Assembly (NCBI RefSeq): GCF_035917275.1
Contig: NZ_CP108508.1
Location: 8,060,001-8,124,000, forward strand
Reading direction: 5' to 3'
DNA: 64,000 bases
DNA from: Streptomyces sp. NBC_01237
GTDB lineage: Bacteria > Actinomycetota > Actinomycetes > Streptomycetales > Streptomycetaceae
The notes under the pieces were generated by a model. That model was not told the DNA's origin and made no database searches. It was given only the letters and a program-made list of their open reading frames with translations. A program made the position numbers and the translations under genes. Shown here piece after piece: positions 8,166 to 17,454 of this stretch; the first letter of the stretch is position 1; every line of letters begins with the position of its first letter.

Positions 8166-8575
8166 TATTACTCATTGGAGCCCTGAGGGTCGGTCGGTTC
8201 TTCCCCGGGCGGCGGCCGGGCAGGTCGTGCCGCCGGCCCAGGCAACTGATCATTCCGAGTGAGAAGCCGGTCTCCTCTGCGAGTTCGCGGCAGGTGCGAC
8301 CAACGCGCCGCTGGACGCGGAACCAGTCGAGATCGATCTGGCGCCAGCGGGTCGCTTCGCTGTCGCGCTTCATGCCGTATTCGCGGACGAGGACCTTGAT
8401 AACTTCCTCATTCACTCCGGCGTGCTCCGCGATGCACTTCAGCGAGCGGTATTCGTCGAGGTAGAAGCGTGCAAATTTGTCCCTGGGGAGAGCTGCGCGA
8501 GGGCGTCGAACAGTGGCTCCTCTCTCCCACTTCGCGCTCTTCGCCCCTGCGGGAGGGGCCGGCTCACTTCCCCTG
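8155..8575 (-). pseudogene. Second copy of the tniQ 3' end (truncated)
   Basis: The translation is about 85% identical by eye to the last ~120 residues of the intact TniQ (KSAKWERGATVRR, RDKFARFYLDEYRSLK, VREYGMKRD, TRWRQIDLDW, EETGFS). The frame is open, but homology starts abruptly near PAPP and the final 15 residues differ. It is a helix-turn-helix tail without the TniQ core, so it is a remnant or a second small DNA-binding protein. It lies in direct orientation to 20095-20490. Confidence 0.8.
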
Positions 8576-8599
8576 GATGACGAAACATCCAGCGCCCAG

Positions 8600-8852
8600 G
8601 TGTCGGAATTTCAGGGGTCACTCCACGACGACCCCGACCCCTACGAGCAGCCCGGCCACGAGTAGGTCGAGCTCGTCGGCGGCGCCCCTGGACGGCCAGT
8701 TCGTCGATGCCACCCACTGGACGCCCGCGGAGCGGGCCACCGGGGCCACGCTGATCACGAACGACGGCGCGTACGGGGCCGGTGGCCGCGCCGAATACGA
8801 AGCACGCCCCGGCACTCCGGACCGGTGGGACTGGGTCGGCGACATCCCCTGA
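8600..8852 (+). pseudogene. Small Streptomyces protein with stop and frameshift
   Basis: From GTG 8600 the frame reads VSEFQGSLHDDPDPYEQPGH then Glu and a TAG stop at 8663. Coding continues with a +1 shift as GPLDGQFVDATHWTP, ITNDGAYGAGGRAEY and WDWVGDIP to 8852. The combined product resembles a family of ~80-residue Streptomyces proteins (GGPLDG...GAYGxGGRAxY...W.W.GD). The stop and the shift indicate decay. Confidence 0.5.
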
Positions 8853-8994
8853 ACCCGGACCAGCCCACCTCATCCGACCCTCCGTCGGGCCTGGGTCAGA
8901 CGGTGCCGTCCACCGCCCCGGGCCCCGTCGCTCGTACGGATTACGGGCACGGTGCCCATGCCCCCTGCCGAGCAGTCACCGCGTCAGAAGCGGC

Positions 8995-9198
8995 ATGGAG
9001 ATCGACTCCCGACACATCGCCGAGCCCGACCTCGTGGTGCTCGACATGACCGCCGCCGACGAGGACACCGCCCACGCCGTCATGGCCACGCAGGAACAGC
9101 GGTGGGCCAGCTCCGGTAGCACTCCTGTACACAGCGAACCGGGAGCACTGGGGGTGAAGGGGCGCGTGTATGCCGACATCCGGCGCCCAGCGCCATGA
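8995..9198 (+). CDS. DUF6207-like small protein
   Basis: A 67-residue protein starting MEIDSRHIAEPDLVVLDMTA, with AVMATQEQRWASSGSTPV and GVKGRVYADIRRP. This is the pattern of the DUF6207 family of Streptomyces, whose function is unknown. The ribosome site is weak, and the next start upstream gives an unnatural extension. It belongs to the transposon cargo. Confidence 0.6.
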   Translation: MEIDSRHIAEPDLVVLDMTAADEDTAHAVMATQEQRWASSGSTPVHSEPGALGVKGRVYADIRRPAP

Positions 9199-9245
9199 CA
9201 TGCCCCGGCACAGAGTGAGAGGGACCAGCGCCCGGTGACGGGCGG

Positions 9246-10127
9246 TTATGACGTGCTGCGGCGCTTCGACCGCCGGTGGAGGACGGCGGCTGCGGCGATG
9301 GCGGCGATGGCTGCGGCGATGGCGGCGGTGATCAGGCCGACGCCCGCGGGGTGGGCGGTTTGTGTCAGCGGGACGGCGGATGCCGACGGTGGAGGGGCTT
9401 GCGGGGTGGTAGTGGCGGCCGGGGTTGCGACAGCGGAGGCGTCCGTTCCCGGCGGGGTGGTGACAGGGCTTGCAGAGGGTGAGGCCGGGGCGGTGGGGGA
9501 CGGGGTGGGGGAGGTTTTCGCGGGGGTGACCTTGAAGGGGGCGACGGTCTTGTCCTGGCCGGCGTTCAGAGTGCAGGGGACGTCGACCTGGCCGGGCCCG
9601 GCCAGGTTGCCGTCGGCGTCCTTGGGCACGAGGTGGAGTGTGAAGCTGCCGGCGGTCACGCGTCCGGTGCCGGGGCGGGTGAAGGAGAGTCGGGGCGCGT
9701 TGCCGGTGGCGGGGATCTCGAAGGAGCCGGAGGCGGGGACGGCGGTGCGGGTGATGGTGAGGCGGACGGGGACGGCGGTCTCGCTCTGCGGGGCGAGGAC
9801 GCGGGTCTCGGCGTCGATCGAGCCTTCGATGGTGCGCACCCCGAGGACGTAGCGCAGGCCGAGGGTGAAGGAGGCCTCGACGGTGGCGGCCGCCTGGATG
9901 GCGAAGGCCGGGCTGGACTCGCCGGCCGGCAGGGTGGCGGGGATGTCCGCGGAGATTCTGGCGGTGATGGCCTGTCCGCCGATGGTTGGGAAGATGCAGG
10001 TGTAGTGCAGGGTGGGGGCGGCGGGCTGGGCTGCTGCGGGGGCGGTGGCGAGAGCGATGGCGGTTGCGGCAACTGCCGCGTGCCGGGTGCGCCTTCTCGG
10101 GCGGTGCGTACGGGATTCGGCGCTCAT
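9246..10127 (-). CDS. Secreted, membrane-anchored DUF6801-like protein
   Basis: A 293-residue protein. A basic N-terminus and a hydrophobic run ending in AAAQPAAP form a signal peptide (about 36 residues). The globular part starting TLHYTCIFPTIGGQAITARI resembles DUF6801, an immunoglobulin-like actinobacterial extracellular domain. A Thr/Pro/Ala-rich stalk follows (about residues 195-255), then a C-terminal membrane helix and a basic tail (HRRSKRRS). Its ATG overlaps the stop of the upstream HTH-NACHT gene (ATGA), so the two are co-translated. It may act as a surface sensor or anchor for that ATPase. Confidence 0.7.
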   Translation of the reverse strand: MSAESRTHRPRRRTRHAAVAATAIALATAPAAAQPAAPTLHYTCIFPTIGGQAITARISADIPATLPAGESSPAFAIQAAATVEASFTLGLRYVLGVRTIEGSIDAETRVLAPQSETAVPVRLTITRTAVPASGSFEIPATGNAPRLSFTRPGTGRVTAGSFTLHLVPKDADGNLAGPGQVDVPCTLNAGQDKTVAPFKVTPAKTSPTPSPTAPASPSASPVTTPPGTDASAVATPAATTTPQAPPPSASAVPLTQTAHPAGVGLITAAIAAAIAAIAAAAVLHRRSKRRSTS

Positions 10128-12460
10128 CGTGCCCCTTTTGTCGAGTGGTCGCGTCGGCGTTGTCTGCGGCCGTGGCGCTGTTGGTGGCTGCGGCTCAGGT
10201 GGCTCTGGATCCAGGCGTGGCGGAACTGGTAGACCGCGCCGACCTGGCGGAGCACGCCGCGCTGGTGGGCGTCGTCCAGGAAGGCAATCAGTGCCCAGGG
10301 CAGTTGGCCCGTGAGCGGCAGCCAGATGCGGGCCAGTGCCACCCACTGACCCCAGGCGGTCAGGCTCAGTCCGTAGCCGAGCCCGGCACCGAACGCACCC
10401 TCTAGCCCGAACACCAGGCCGACCTCGAAGCCGCGCAGCGGCCCATACACGATGCCGTTGACCAGACCGACGCCGATGCCGAGGACGAGAGTCCAGGTGA
10501 GCAGGTGGTAGGCGACGTTGCGGCGGTCGATGTGCAGCAGGTCTGCGGGACTGACCACGGATTCGATGCGGACCGGGGCTTCGAACAGGGCAATCAGGCC
10601 GAAGACCATCCCGATCGAGAGGGCAATCGGTACAACGAACACAAGACCGGCGACGAGGCCGGCCCCTTGTCCGTCGGCGAGGCCGAGCGGGGCCACCAGG
10701 CCTTCGTCGACCAGGATGAGCAGCGCCATGCCGACTGCTCCGCCCAACAGACCGATCAGGAACCGGATGCGGGCATTGCGGCGGGTTGTCGGGGTGCCGA
10801 TGCCGAGCCGCATACGGACCGGCGAGGGTCTGAGGGCGGCGCGGGCGGAGGCGCGCCAGTAGACGAGTCCGAAGAGTGTGCCGGCGGCGAGGCCGTGCAG
10901 AACGCCGACCAGCAGGCCTCGGACGACAGCGAACCGGAGGCTGTGCGAAGTGGCGACCAGATCGATGGGGACGTTGCCGATCCCGGTGGTGACGCCGAAG
11001 GCGAGGCCGGCCAGGACGGCGATGATCACAGTGCGGGAGAAGCGGCTCATGCCGGTGCCGACCTCCCACCAGGTGATGTCCTGCCGTTCGCGGCCGAGTC
11101 GGGTCAGGTGGTCGGCGAGGTGGCCGAGCCAGCGTTCGGCGCGTTCCGCGTCCCACGATCCGGGTTGGCGGTGGGCTGTGTCGAGCCGTTCAGTGGGACG
11201 GGGGCGGTAGACGGCGGGGACGAACCCGGCCAGCAGGTGCTCCTCGATCGCATCGGGGTCGGGGAAGCGGGCGGTGTCCAGGAGTTCGCCCGGCCGCCGA
11301 TCTGGGTGGTCGCTGTACATGGTGCGGGCGAGGGCGATCATCAGCGGGGTGCGCAGCGCGGCAGCGAGGTTAGTGCGGCCGGCGCTCTCCGCCGTCCGGG
11401 CGGGGTCGAGGACGGCCTCCCAGGTCGCGCCCTGTCCACCGGTGTCGGCGGGCTCGTGGAAGGCCGGGTCGGTCCGGGGCAGGTAGCCGCGCAGGTCGTC
11501 GAGGTCGAGGTCGCGCAGTTCCAGGACGACTGCGGCGGCCAGCGGGGCGTGCGCCTCTCGGACGGCGGCGGTGAACTCGGTGTGCCGGCTGGTCAGGACG
11601 AGCGGCAGCTGGGCGAGGTTGAGTGCTTCGAGGGCTGGGGCGCGCAGGTCTTCGGCGAGTTCGTCGAACCCGTCGAGGACGGGGAGGAGGAGGTCGTCGT
11701 CGAGCAGGTCCGCAGCCAGTGTCTTGCCGCTGGGGACCCGCCGGGCCAGGTGCGGGTAGTCGCGCAGCAGCCGGGCGATCAGCCAGTCGCGCAGGGCCAC
11801 GGTGGTCGGGTTCCAGGCGCCGAGGCTGAAGATCACGGGCACCCGTTCGTTGCGGGTGCGGGCGTCCAGCAGGTCGAGGGCGAACCGCACCGCCAGGATC
11901 GACTTGCCCGATCCGGCCCGGCCGAGGACCACCAGTCGGCCCGACGGCACGCGCCGGTAGATCTCGGCGACCCGCCGCAGGTCGCCGTTGAGGTCCGGTT
12001 CGGTGCGGGCCTCGCCGGGGGCCAGCAGGTGGGCGTTCGCCGACTGGTCGGCCACGCCCGCCGACACCTGCTGCCAGCGCACCGGAAGTGCGAACGGGTG
12101 GTGCACCCGGTGCTGGGCCTCCTCGCGGCGCCAACGCTGCCGGCTCTCGCGGGCCAGTTCCTCGGCGGTGTCGGTGAGCGGGCCGTGGTCCCGGGGCGGC
12201 GGCGGTGGTTCCGGTGGGGGCGCCGGGGCTTCCGGGACGGTGCCCCCGCTGAGGGCGCTCAGCCAGCGGCGGTCCTCGGGGCCGGCGTCGAGCGCGTCCG
12301 CGATGCGGTTGATGGTGCCGAGCCGGTGATCGAAGGGCCGGTCAGTCTCGATCCGGCGGACAGTGCTCTCGCCGAGCCCAGCCCGCTCGGCGAGCTGGAA
12401 CTGCGTCAGACCGGCCTGCTTCCGTAACTGCCGCAGCAGTGCTCCGAGCGTCTCCGCCAC
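10124..12460 (-). CDS. HTH-NACHT STAND ATPase with C-terminal membrane domain
   Basis: A 778-residue protein. Residues 5-60 form an XRE-type helix-turn-helix (LRKQAGLTQFQLAERAGLGE). A Pro-rich linker and a NACHT ATPase follow: Walker A GRAGSGKS at 180-187, Walker B PVLDGFDEL at 260-268, then sensor-like LTSRH. From about 475 to 715 there are six or more hydrophobic segments. The C-terminus is basic. NACHT proteins oligomerise on sensing a ligand, and bacterial forms include antiphage effectors; a membrane effector would suggest depolarisation. It is divergent from the vWA-PP2C-kinase genes and co-translated with the DUF6801-like gene. The defence role is inferred. Confidence 0.8.
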   Translation of the reverse strand: MAETLGALLRQLRKQAGLTQFQLAERAGLGESTVRRIETDRPFDHRLGTINRIADALDAGPEDRRWLSALSGGTVPEAPAPPPEPPPPPRDHGPLTDTAEELARESRQRWRREEAQHRVHHPFALPVRWQQVSAGVADQSANAHLLAPGEARTEPDLNGDLRRVAEIYRRVPSGRLVVLGRAGSGKSILAVRFALDLLDARTRNERVPVIFSLGAWNPTTVALRDWLIARLLRDYPHLARRVPSGKTLAADLLDDDLLLPVLDGFDELAEDLRAPALEALNLAQLPLVLTSRHTEFTAAVREAHAPLAAAVVLELRDLDLDDLRGYLPRTDPAFHEPADTGGQGATWEAVLDPARTAESAGRTNLAAALRTPLMIALARTMYSDHPDRRPGELLDTARFPDPDAIEEHLLAGFVPAVYRPRPTERLDTAHRQPGSWDAERAERWLGHLADHLTRLGRERQDITWWEVGTGMSRFSRTVIIAVLAGLAFGVTTGIGNVPIDLVATSHSLRFAVVRGLLVGVLHGLAAGTLFGLVYWRASARAALRPSPVRMRLGIGTPTTRRNARIRFLIGLLGGAVGMALLILVDEGLVAPLGLADGQGAGLVAGLVFVVPIALSIGMVFGLIALFEAPVRIESVVSPADLLHIDRRNVAYHLLTWTLVLGIGVGLVNGIVYGPLRGFEVGLVFGLEGAFGAGLGYGLSLTAWGQWVALARIWLPLTGQLPWALIAFLDDAHQRGVLRQVGAVYQFRHAWIQSHLSRSHQQRHGRRQRRRDHSTKGAR

Positions 12461-12515
12461 GCCCCGCCCTTCCCCCGAAGTTCAAAAGAACAGGCGTCGA
12501 GCCTACCGCTGGCGA

Positions 12516-12533
12516 CCGGTCACATATGACCGG
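12516..12533. promoter_or_regulatory. Inverted repeat in divergent promoter region
   Basis: CCGGTCA-CATA-TGACCGG lies between the start of the HTH-NACHT gene (12460) and the vWA gene (12681). Its position suits a shared operator, possibly for the HTH domain of the NACHT protein. Confidence 0.45.
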
Positions 12534-12680
12534 CGCTGTGACCTGTGCGTTTGCCTGATGCGACGCCAGCATCGGTGGTGCGGACAGCAGTTCTGCGGCC
12601 CCCGGCGCACCTCGTTGCACGGTCCGGGCCGCCCCGTCCGCGACACCAGTTGCGTGAACTTGAGAGAGGCGGTGTTTGCG

Positions 12681-13364
12681 ATGGCGGAGGCGAAGGGCGT
12701 CCTGCTGCCGGCCTACGTGGTGGCCGACGAGTCGGGCTCGATGGCCCCGTACCAGCGGGAGCTGGGGGACGGGGTGGCGTCGCTGTGCGAGGGGCTGCGT
12801 GCGGAGCCGATGGTCGCGGCCAAGCTCCGGCTGGCCGTGCTGGGCTTCTCCGACGATGTCCAGGTCCGGCTCGCGGTGGCCGACATGCGCACCGAGACCA
12901 CGGTGCCCCGGTTGGTGATCCGCGGGGTGACCAACTACCAGGCCGTCTTCGAGGACCTGCTGCAACGGATCCCCGGCGACGTGAAGTGGCTGCGCGGCGA
13001 GGGCTACCGGGTGCACCGCCCGGTGGTCTTCCTGCTCAGCGACGGCCAGCCCACCGACGGCTCGTCCTGGCACGCGCCGCACGCGGAGCTGACCGACCGG
13101 GACCGCACGCCGACCGCGCCGAACATCATCGCCTGCGGTCTCGGCGACGCCTGGGCGCAGACGATGGTCAAGGTCGCGACCCGCCCCGAGTTCGCCTTCC
13201 TTGCCAAGTCCGGAACCGACGTCGGCCGGGCGATCTCGGAGTTCTTCCACTCGCTCACCATGAGCCTGGTGGCCTCCGGACACGCCCTGAACTCGGCCAA
13301 CCCGCAGCTGGTGGTGAACCGGCCCGACCAGTTCACCATGGCCATCGACGAGGTCGGCCGGTGA
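12681..13364 (+). CDS. vWA-domain protein, TerY-like
   Basis: A 227-residue von Willebrand factor A domain. The metal site motif DxSxS is at residues 16-20 (VVADESGSMAPYQ), with the Thr position in GVTNYQAVFEDLL and the Asp in FLLSDGQPTDG. This is the compact TerY type of vWA protein, which pairs with a PP2C phosphatase and a kinase in stress and conflict gene sets. GTG 12672 is an alternative start. The TGA overlaps the GTG of the next gene. It probably acts as a metal-dependent scaffold for phosphorylated partners. Confidence 0.85.
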   Translation: MAEAKGVLLPAYVVADESGSMAPYQRELGDGVASLCEGLRAEPMVAAKLRLAVLGFSDDVQVRLAVADMRTETTVPRLVIRGVTNYQAVFEDLLQRIPGDVKWLRGEGYRVHRPVVFLLSDGQPTDGSSWHAPHAELTDRDRTPTAPNIIACGLGDAWAQTMVKVATRPEFAFLAKSGTDVGRAISEFFHSLTMSLVASGHALNSANPQLVVNRPDQFTMAIDEVGR

Positions 13365-14332
13365 CGCCCGCCCGCCGGGGCGACCCGGACCCCGTGCCGT
13401 CGGCGGCGCCCCCGAAGCCCGCCGGGCCGCCCCCGGCGACCGGACCTGACCCGGTGCCGTGGCAGCGGATCACCGTGGACGTGCCGGGCCTGGAGTTCGA
13501 GGCCCGGCCTCCCAGCCAGTACGCCTTCGACTTCCCCGACAGCGAGTGCGAGGGCTGGTCCACCGACCGGCTCACCCTGCGGTTCGCCTCCGTCCGCGGC
13601 GCCAAGCACCGCTACTACCGGCAGCCGCGCCAGGACGCGGCGCGCGCCGCCGTGCACGAGGCCACCGGCAGCATCGTCTTCGCGGTCGCCGACGGCGTGT
13701 CCAGCGCCGCCGAGTCCCACCAAGGCGCCGTCGAGGCGTGCCGGGCCGCTGTCGAACGCATCCTGCACCTGCTCGACCGGAACGCGGAGCGGCTGGACTG
13801 CCCCGACGTCGCGGCCCACGCCGCGGAACGGCTGCGCGAACTGGCGCGGTGGCGGCTCGGCATCGCCGAGCCGCAGGCGGCCGAGGTGGCCCGGCTGTAC
13901 GCGACCACCCTGGTGGCGGGGGTGGTCCGTGCCGCAGGCGACGTCCTGGAGGCCGAAGTGTTCCGGATCGGCGACTCCGGGGCGTGGCTCCTCGACCGGG
14001 CCGACGGCGGCTACCACCCGATGTTCGGCGGCAAGGCCGTACCGGGCACGCCGCTGGTCAGTAACGAGGTCTCCCCGCTTCCCCTGGTCCCCGACCGGCT
14101 GGAGACCGCCGTCGGACGGCTGGCCGAGCCGTGGACGCTGCTGGTCGGCACCGACGGGTTCGGCGACCCGCTCGGCGAGGGAGACGGCCGGGTCGGGGAG
14201 CTGTTTGCCCGTCACCTCGCCTCGCCACCGCCGCCGTTGTGGCTCGGCCACGTGCTGGACTTCACCCGGGAGACCTTCGACGACGACCGCACCCTACTGG
14301 CGATCTGGCCCCGGGCCGAGGGAGCGACGTGA
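13361..14332 (+). CDS. PP2C-type Ser/Thr phosphatase
   Basis: A 323-residue protein with a Pro-rich N-terminal 35 residues. The PP2C core has FAVADGVSSAAESHQGA (metal-binding Asp in the DGVSSA motif), ATTLVAGVVR, FRIGDSGAWLLDR, LLVGTDGFGDPL and a final DDRTLLAIW with the conserved Asp pair. These are the metal-ligand blocks of PPM/PP2C enzymes. It overlaps both neighbours by four bases, so vWA, phosphatase and kinase are made in step. The likely role is to reverse phosphorylation by the downstream kinase. Confidence 0.88.
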   Translation: MTPARRGDPDPVPSAAPPKPAGPPPATGPDPVPWQRITVDVPGLEFEARPPSQYAFDFPDSECEGWSTDRLTLRFASVRGAKHRYYRQPRQDAARAAVHEATGSIVFAVADGVSSAAESHQGAVEACRAAVERILHLLDRNAERLDCPDVAAHAAERLRELARWRLGIAEPQAAEVARLYATTLVAGVVRAAGDVLEAEVFRIGDSGAWLLDRADGGYHPMFGGKAVPGTPLVSNEVSPLPLVPDRLETAVGRLAEPWTLLVGTDGFGDPLGEGDGRVGELFARHLASPPPPLWLGHVLDFTRETFDDDRTLLAIWPRAEGAT

Positions 14333-16275
14333 GCGCGCGGTCGGCCGGCCCGGTCGAGTTCGCCACGCTAACGCTGGACGGGGAAATCGGCCGAGGAGGC
14401 CAGGGATCGGTCCACCGGGTACGTAACAAGCACATCAACGAGTCAGCGACCGAGGGCGGTTGGGAGGTCGTCTACAAGGAGTACGCCCCCGCGGTACTGC
14501 CTCAGGTGGACGCCGCCGCGCTGGCCACCGCGGTCGCACTGCCCGGGCGGCTGACCGGTGAACAGGGACGCTGGCTGTGCGAGAAGACCGCCTGGCCAGC
14601 CGCCGTGGTCCGGCGCGGCGGACAGACATGCGGGTTCCTGATGCGGGCCGCCCCCGACCGCTTCCGCTTCACCCTCCGGACCCTGGCGGCCGGCAACCAG
14701 GGCTCGCCCCGGCTCGCCACCCTGGAGTACCTCCTCAACGAGGACGCCTACGTCGCCGGGATCGGACTGAACGTCACCGACCGGGACCGCCTGCTGCTGC
14801 TCGCCGACCTCGCGACCACCCTCGACCGGCTGCACCGACTCGGCGTCGCCGTCGGCGACCTCTCGCCGAAGAACCTGCTCTTCGCCCTCGCACCGCAGCC
14901 CGAGTGCTTCCTCATCGACTGTGACGCGGCCCGCACCGACCTTGCGACGGTACTTCCGCAGGCCGAGACCCCGGACTGGCACGTCCCCGCGGGCGAGGAA
15001 CGGGCGACCCGGCACAGCGACACCTACAAGCTCGCCCTGCTCGCCGTCCGCCTCTTCGCCCGCGACCAAAGCACCACCGACCCGGCCGCGCTGGCGGCGA
15101 TCGACCCGGCCCTCGGCACCCTGGCCCGTGCCTCGCTCGGAACGGCCCCGGACGCCCGGCCGACGCCCGCCGCCTGGTCCGAGCAACTGACATCGGCTTC
15201 GAACAAGTTGAAGCCCAGCCACGGGCCGAAAGCAGTCAGGGGAGCGAAGCCGAAGCCGCCGACCGTGCCGGCTGCCCCACGACCACACATCAACAGCGGA
15301 GCCGGTTCGGCGGGTTCCGCAGCAGGCGGCACGGGACTGGGCAGCGCGACGGCCCAGGTTGGCAAGGTACTCGCCGCCGTGGCCGCCGTCGTGGCAATGC
15401 TGCTGATCGTGACCCACCGTGACGACTCCCACCCGGCCGACGCCCACTCGGTCGCCGACAACGACACGCCGATGGCCACTCACCCGTCACGCTCCGCCAG
15501 CAGTTCGTACCGGTCCCCGCAGCCCGATCCGACCCTTAGCAGCACCCGTCCGAGAACCCCGGCACCGACACCCACTCCTACCCCGAGCCTGAGCCCGAGT
15601 CCTACCGACCCGGTCGCCACCGCGGGCGTCGGCGACTGCTTCTTCGACACCGGGACCAGCGGGAACGCCGACCTCACCCCGACCACCTGCACCACCGGGA
15701 CGTTCAAGGTCGTCCGAATCAACGAGGGCAGCACCGACCTGGACGGCTGCGCCAACGTGCCCCGAAACGACGAAAGCGTCAGCTCCAAGCGCTACAAGCG
15801 TGTCCTGTGCCTCAGTTACCAGAGTTCTGGCGGGGACTCCTACCACGCCCGGCAGGGCGACTGCGTCTTCGGGCCGAACAGCGCGGGCCCGTGGTCACTG
15901 CTGTCCTGCCGGACCGGCGCCTTCAAGGTCCTCGCCGTCTACCACGGCACCAGCAACCACTCCAAGTGCGACAGCTGGCCCCACTACAACCAGTGGCGGA
16001 CCGTCTCCGGCCCCAAGGGCGCGGGCCAAGACGTCCTGCAATGCCTGTCCATGGTGTTCCCCGATGACGCGGGCTACGCCACCGTCCGCGAATGCCTGTC
16101 CAAGTCGGGCTCCACCTTCACCAACGTCGGCAGCTGCGACCGCTCCAACGTCCACGTCACCGGACGCACCAGCACGCCGAACCACCCCGCATTCTGCGGC
16201 CAGGACGGCTCCACCTCCTGGCGCTCCAACGAGTACCCCGACCTCGGCTACACCGTCTGCTGGCGCTGGCGCTGA
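14329..16275 (+). CDS. Receptor-like protein kinase with extracellular Cys repeats
   Basis: A 648-residue protein. The kinase core has Gly loop GRGGQG (21-26), Lys50 in VVYKEY, the catalytic loop VGDLSPKNLLF (Asp177, Asn182; HRD replaced by VGD) and LIDCDA (Asp197 in place of DFG). This is the divergent kinase type seen with vWA/PP2C partners. A membrane helix covers about 347-362 and a Pro/Thr-rich stalk about 390-425. Three related extracellular segments follow, each with a GDC/C...TGxFKV pattern. It can therefore sense an outside signal and pass it to the phosphatase/vWA pair. Confidence 0.85.
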   Translation: MSARSAGPVEFATLTLDGEIGRGGQGSVHRVRNKHINESATEGGWEVVYKEYAPAVLPQVDAAALATAVALPGRLTGEQGRWLCEKTAWPAAVVRRGGQTCGFLMRAAPDRFRFTLRTLAAGNQGSPRLATLEYLLNEDAYVAGIGLNVTDRDRLLLLADLATTLDRLHRLGVAVGDLSPKNLLFALAPQPECFLIDCDAARTDLATVLPQAETPDWHVPAGEERATRHSDTYKLALLAVRLFARDQSTTDPAALAAIDPALGTLARASLGTAPDARPTPAAWSEQLTSASNKLKPSHGPKAVRGAKPKPPTVPAAPRPHINSGAGSAGSAAGGTGLGSATAQVGKVLAAVAAVVAMLLIVTHRDDSHPADAHSVADNDTPMATHPSRSASSSYRSPQPDPTLSSTRPRTPAPTPTPTPSLSPSPTDPVATAGVGDCFFDTGTSGNADLTPTTCTTGTFKVVRINEGSTDLDGCANVPRNDESVSSKRYKRVLCLSYQSSGGDSYHARQGDCVFGPNSAGPWSLLSCRTGAFKVLAVYHGTSNHSKCDSWPHYNQWRTVSGPKGAGQDVLQCLSMVFPDDAGYATVRECLSKSGSTFTNVGSCDRSNVHVTGRTSTPNHPAFCGQDGSTSWRSNEYPDLGYTVCWRWR

Positions 16276-16333
16276 CCCCGCCGCGCGACAACCGACCCAC
16301 CATCCCACCGACAGAGTTTTTTAAGGATCCGAC

Positions 16334-16561
16334 ATGGCATACCGCTACCGGTGCGGCGAGTGCAGCTTCAAAACCTCCTGGGGCACCGAATCCCAGGGCG
16401 AGCAGGCGCAGATCACGCACTACACCGACCGCCACCCCGGCCTGTGCCCCGGCGGAACGGTCGAGGCCAACACCAAGAACCCCGAGGGCAGCATCGGCTG
16501 CCTCGGCGTCCTCGCCGTGCTGTTCCTGCTGTTCATCCTCGCCGCCTCGTGCAACCGGTGA
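16334..16561 (+). CDS. Zinc-ribbon, membrane-anchored small protein
   Basis: A 75-residue protein. The N-terminus MAYRYRCGECSFKTSWGTE has a CxxC knuckle, with His residues and a second Cys (HRHPGLCPGG-like region) completing a likely zinc site. The C-terminal 20 residues form a membrane helix. AAGGATCC precedes the ATG. It follows the kinase by 58 bp and probably belongs to the same operon. Cys4 zinc proteins are common partners in TerY-P-type gene sets. Confidence 0.7.
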   Translation: MAYRYRCGECSFKTSWGTESQGEQAQITHYTDRHPGLCPGGTVEANTKNPEGSIGCLGVLAVLFLLFILAASCNR

Positions 16562-16599
16562 ACGTCGCTAACCCGAACACCGCAACCAGGAAGGACGTC

Positions 16600-17454
16600 A
16601 TGACGAAGCATTACTGGAACCAGAACCCGGCCGCACCGGCGCCGCCCACCTGGCAGCAGACGCCACGCGCGGTACCGCCCCAGCTCGGCCGCGGCGGCGC
16701 GGCGCCGTCCACGCCCGTACAACCGGCTGCCGGGACGGGCACGCAGCCGCCGCCCGCGGCGCAGGCAGCGCGCCGGGGAAATAGGTTGCTGCGCCACTGG
16801 CGGCTGCTGGTGGCCGCGATGATGCCCTGCCTCCTGCTGGCCGGCATCGGGTGGTGGCTCTGGCCGCAGCCTTCTGCGAGTGGTCCGCCGCACATCGCCG
16901 AAGGAACCGTCCAGGCGGACCTACTCAGCGCCGACAGCGTCAGCAAACTGGCCGGAACGGCAATGGTGGCCGGGCCCCAATCGAACCGGCCGCACGCCCC
17001 GCTCACCGTGACCCCGTCGGAATGCGCCATCGCCGCCGGACCGACAACGCAGTCGGTCTACGGGCAGGCGTGGAAGGCGTTCCTGTCGGCGACCTACCAG
17101 GACGCCGCAGGCTCGGGCAGCTACACCGTGAACCAGGTGATCGGCGTGTTCCCGGACAGCAAGAAGGCGACCGCAGCCTTCCGCACCCTCGCCGACGGCC
17201 TCACCAAGTGCCCGTCCTCGACACTCACCGACCAGGCCGGACGTACCTCGAAATGGGCCTACACGGCGCACCCCGCCACCGAGGTTGCGGTGGCGTGGAC
17301 CGCGACGCAGGGCGACACCGCGAACTGGGCCTGCTACCACCAGGCACGAGTGAAGGGCGCAAGCCTGATACAGACCTCCGTCTGCCAAGCCGGTGACGGC
17401 GAGCCCACCGTCTCCATGATCGCCGACGAGCTCACCGGCAAGGTGACCGGATGA
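16600..17454 (+). CDS. PknH-like sensor-domain membrane protein
   Basis: A 284-residue protein. A Pro/Gln-rich cytoplasmic N-terminus (about 1-65) is followed by one membrane helix (about 69-89). The extracellular domain has SECAIAAGPTTQSVYG, NQVIGVFPDSKKATAAF, CPSSTLTD and WACYHQARVKGASLIQTSVC, the four-Cys pattern of the PknH C-terminal sensor domain. This fold is found on actinobacterial kinase receptors and stand-alone lipoproteins. CAGGAAGGACGTC provides the ribosome site. Its ATGA overlaps the start of the nuclease gene. A role as sensor or exporter partner is inferred. Confidence 0.75.
   Translation: MTKHYWNQNPAAPAPPTWQQTPRAVPPQLGRGGAAPSTPVQPAAGTGTQPPPAAQAARRGNRLLRHWRLLVAAMMPCLLLAGIGWWLWPQPSASGPPHIAEGTVQADLLSADSVSKLAGTAMVAGPQSNRPHAPLTVTPSECAIAAGPTTQSVYGQAWKAFLSATYQDAAGSGSYTVNQVIGVFPDSKKATAAFRTLADGLTKCPSSTLTDQAGRTSKWAYTAHPATEVAVAWTATQGDTANWACYHQARVKGASLIQTSVCQAGDGEPTVSMIADELTGKVTG

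Noticed and set aside
9246..11156. A 636-codon minus-strand frame spanning two genes
   Set aside because: Only its 3' third (from ATG 10127) is protein-like; the rest is an out-of-frame reading of the NACHT gene.
10505..12427. A 640-codon plus-strand frame opposite the NACHT ATPase gene
   Set aside because: The opposite strand shows HTH, Walker A/B and membrane segments; this frame gives low-complexity Gly/Glu/Val-rich sequence.
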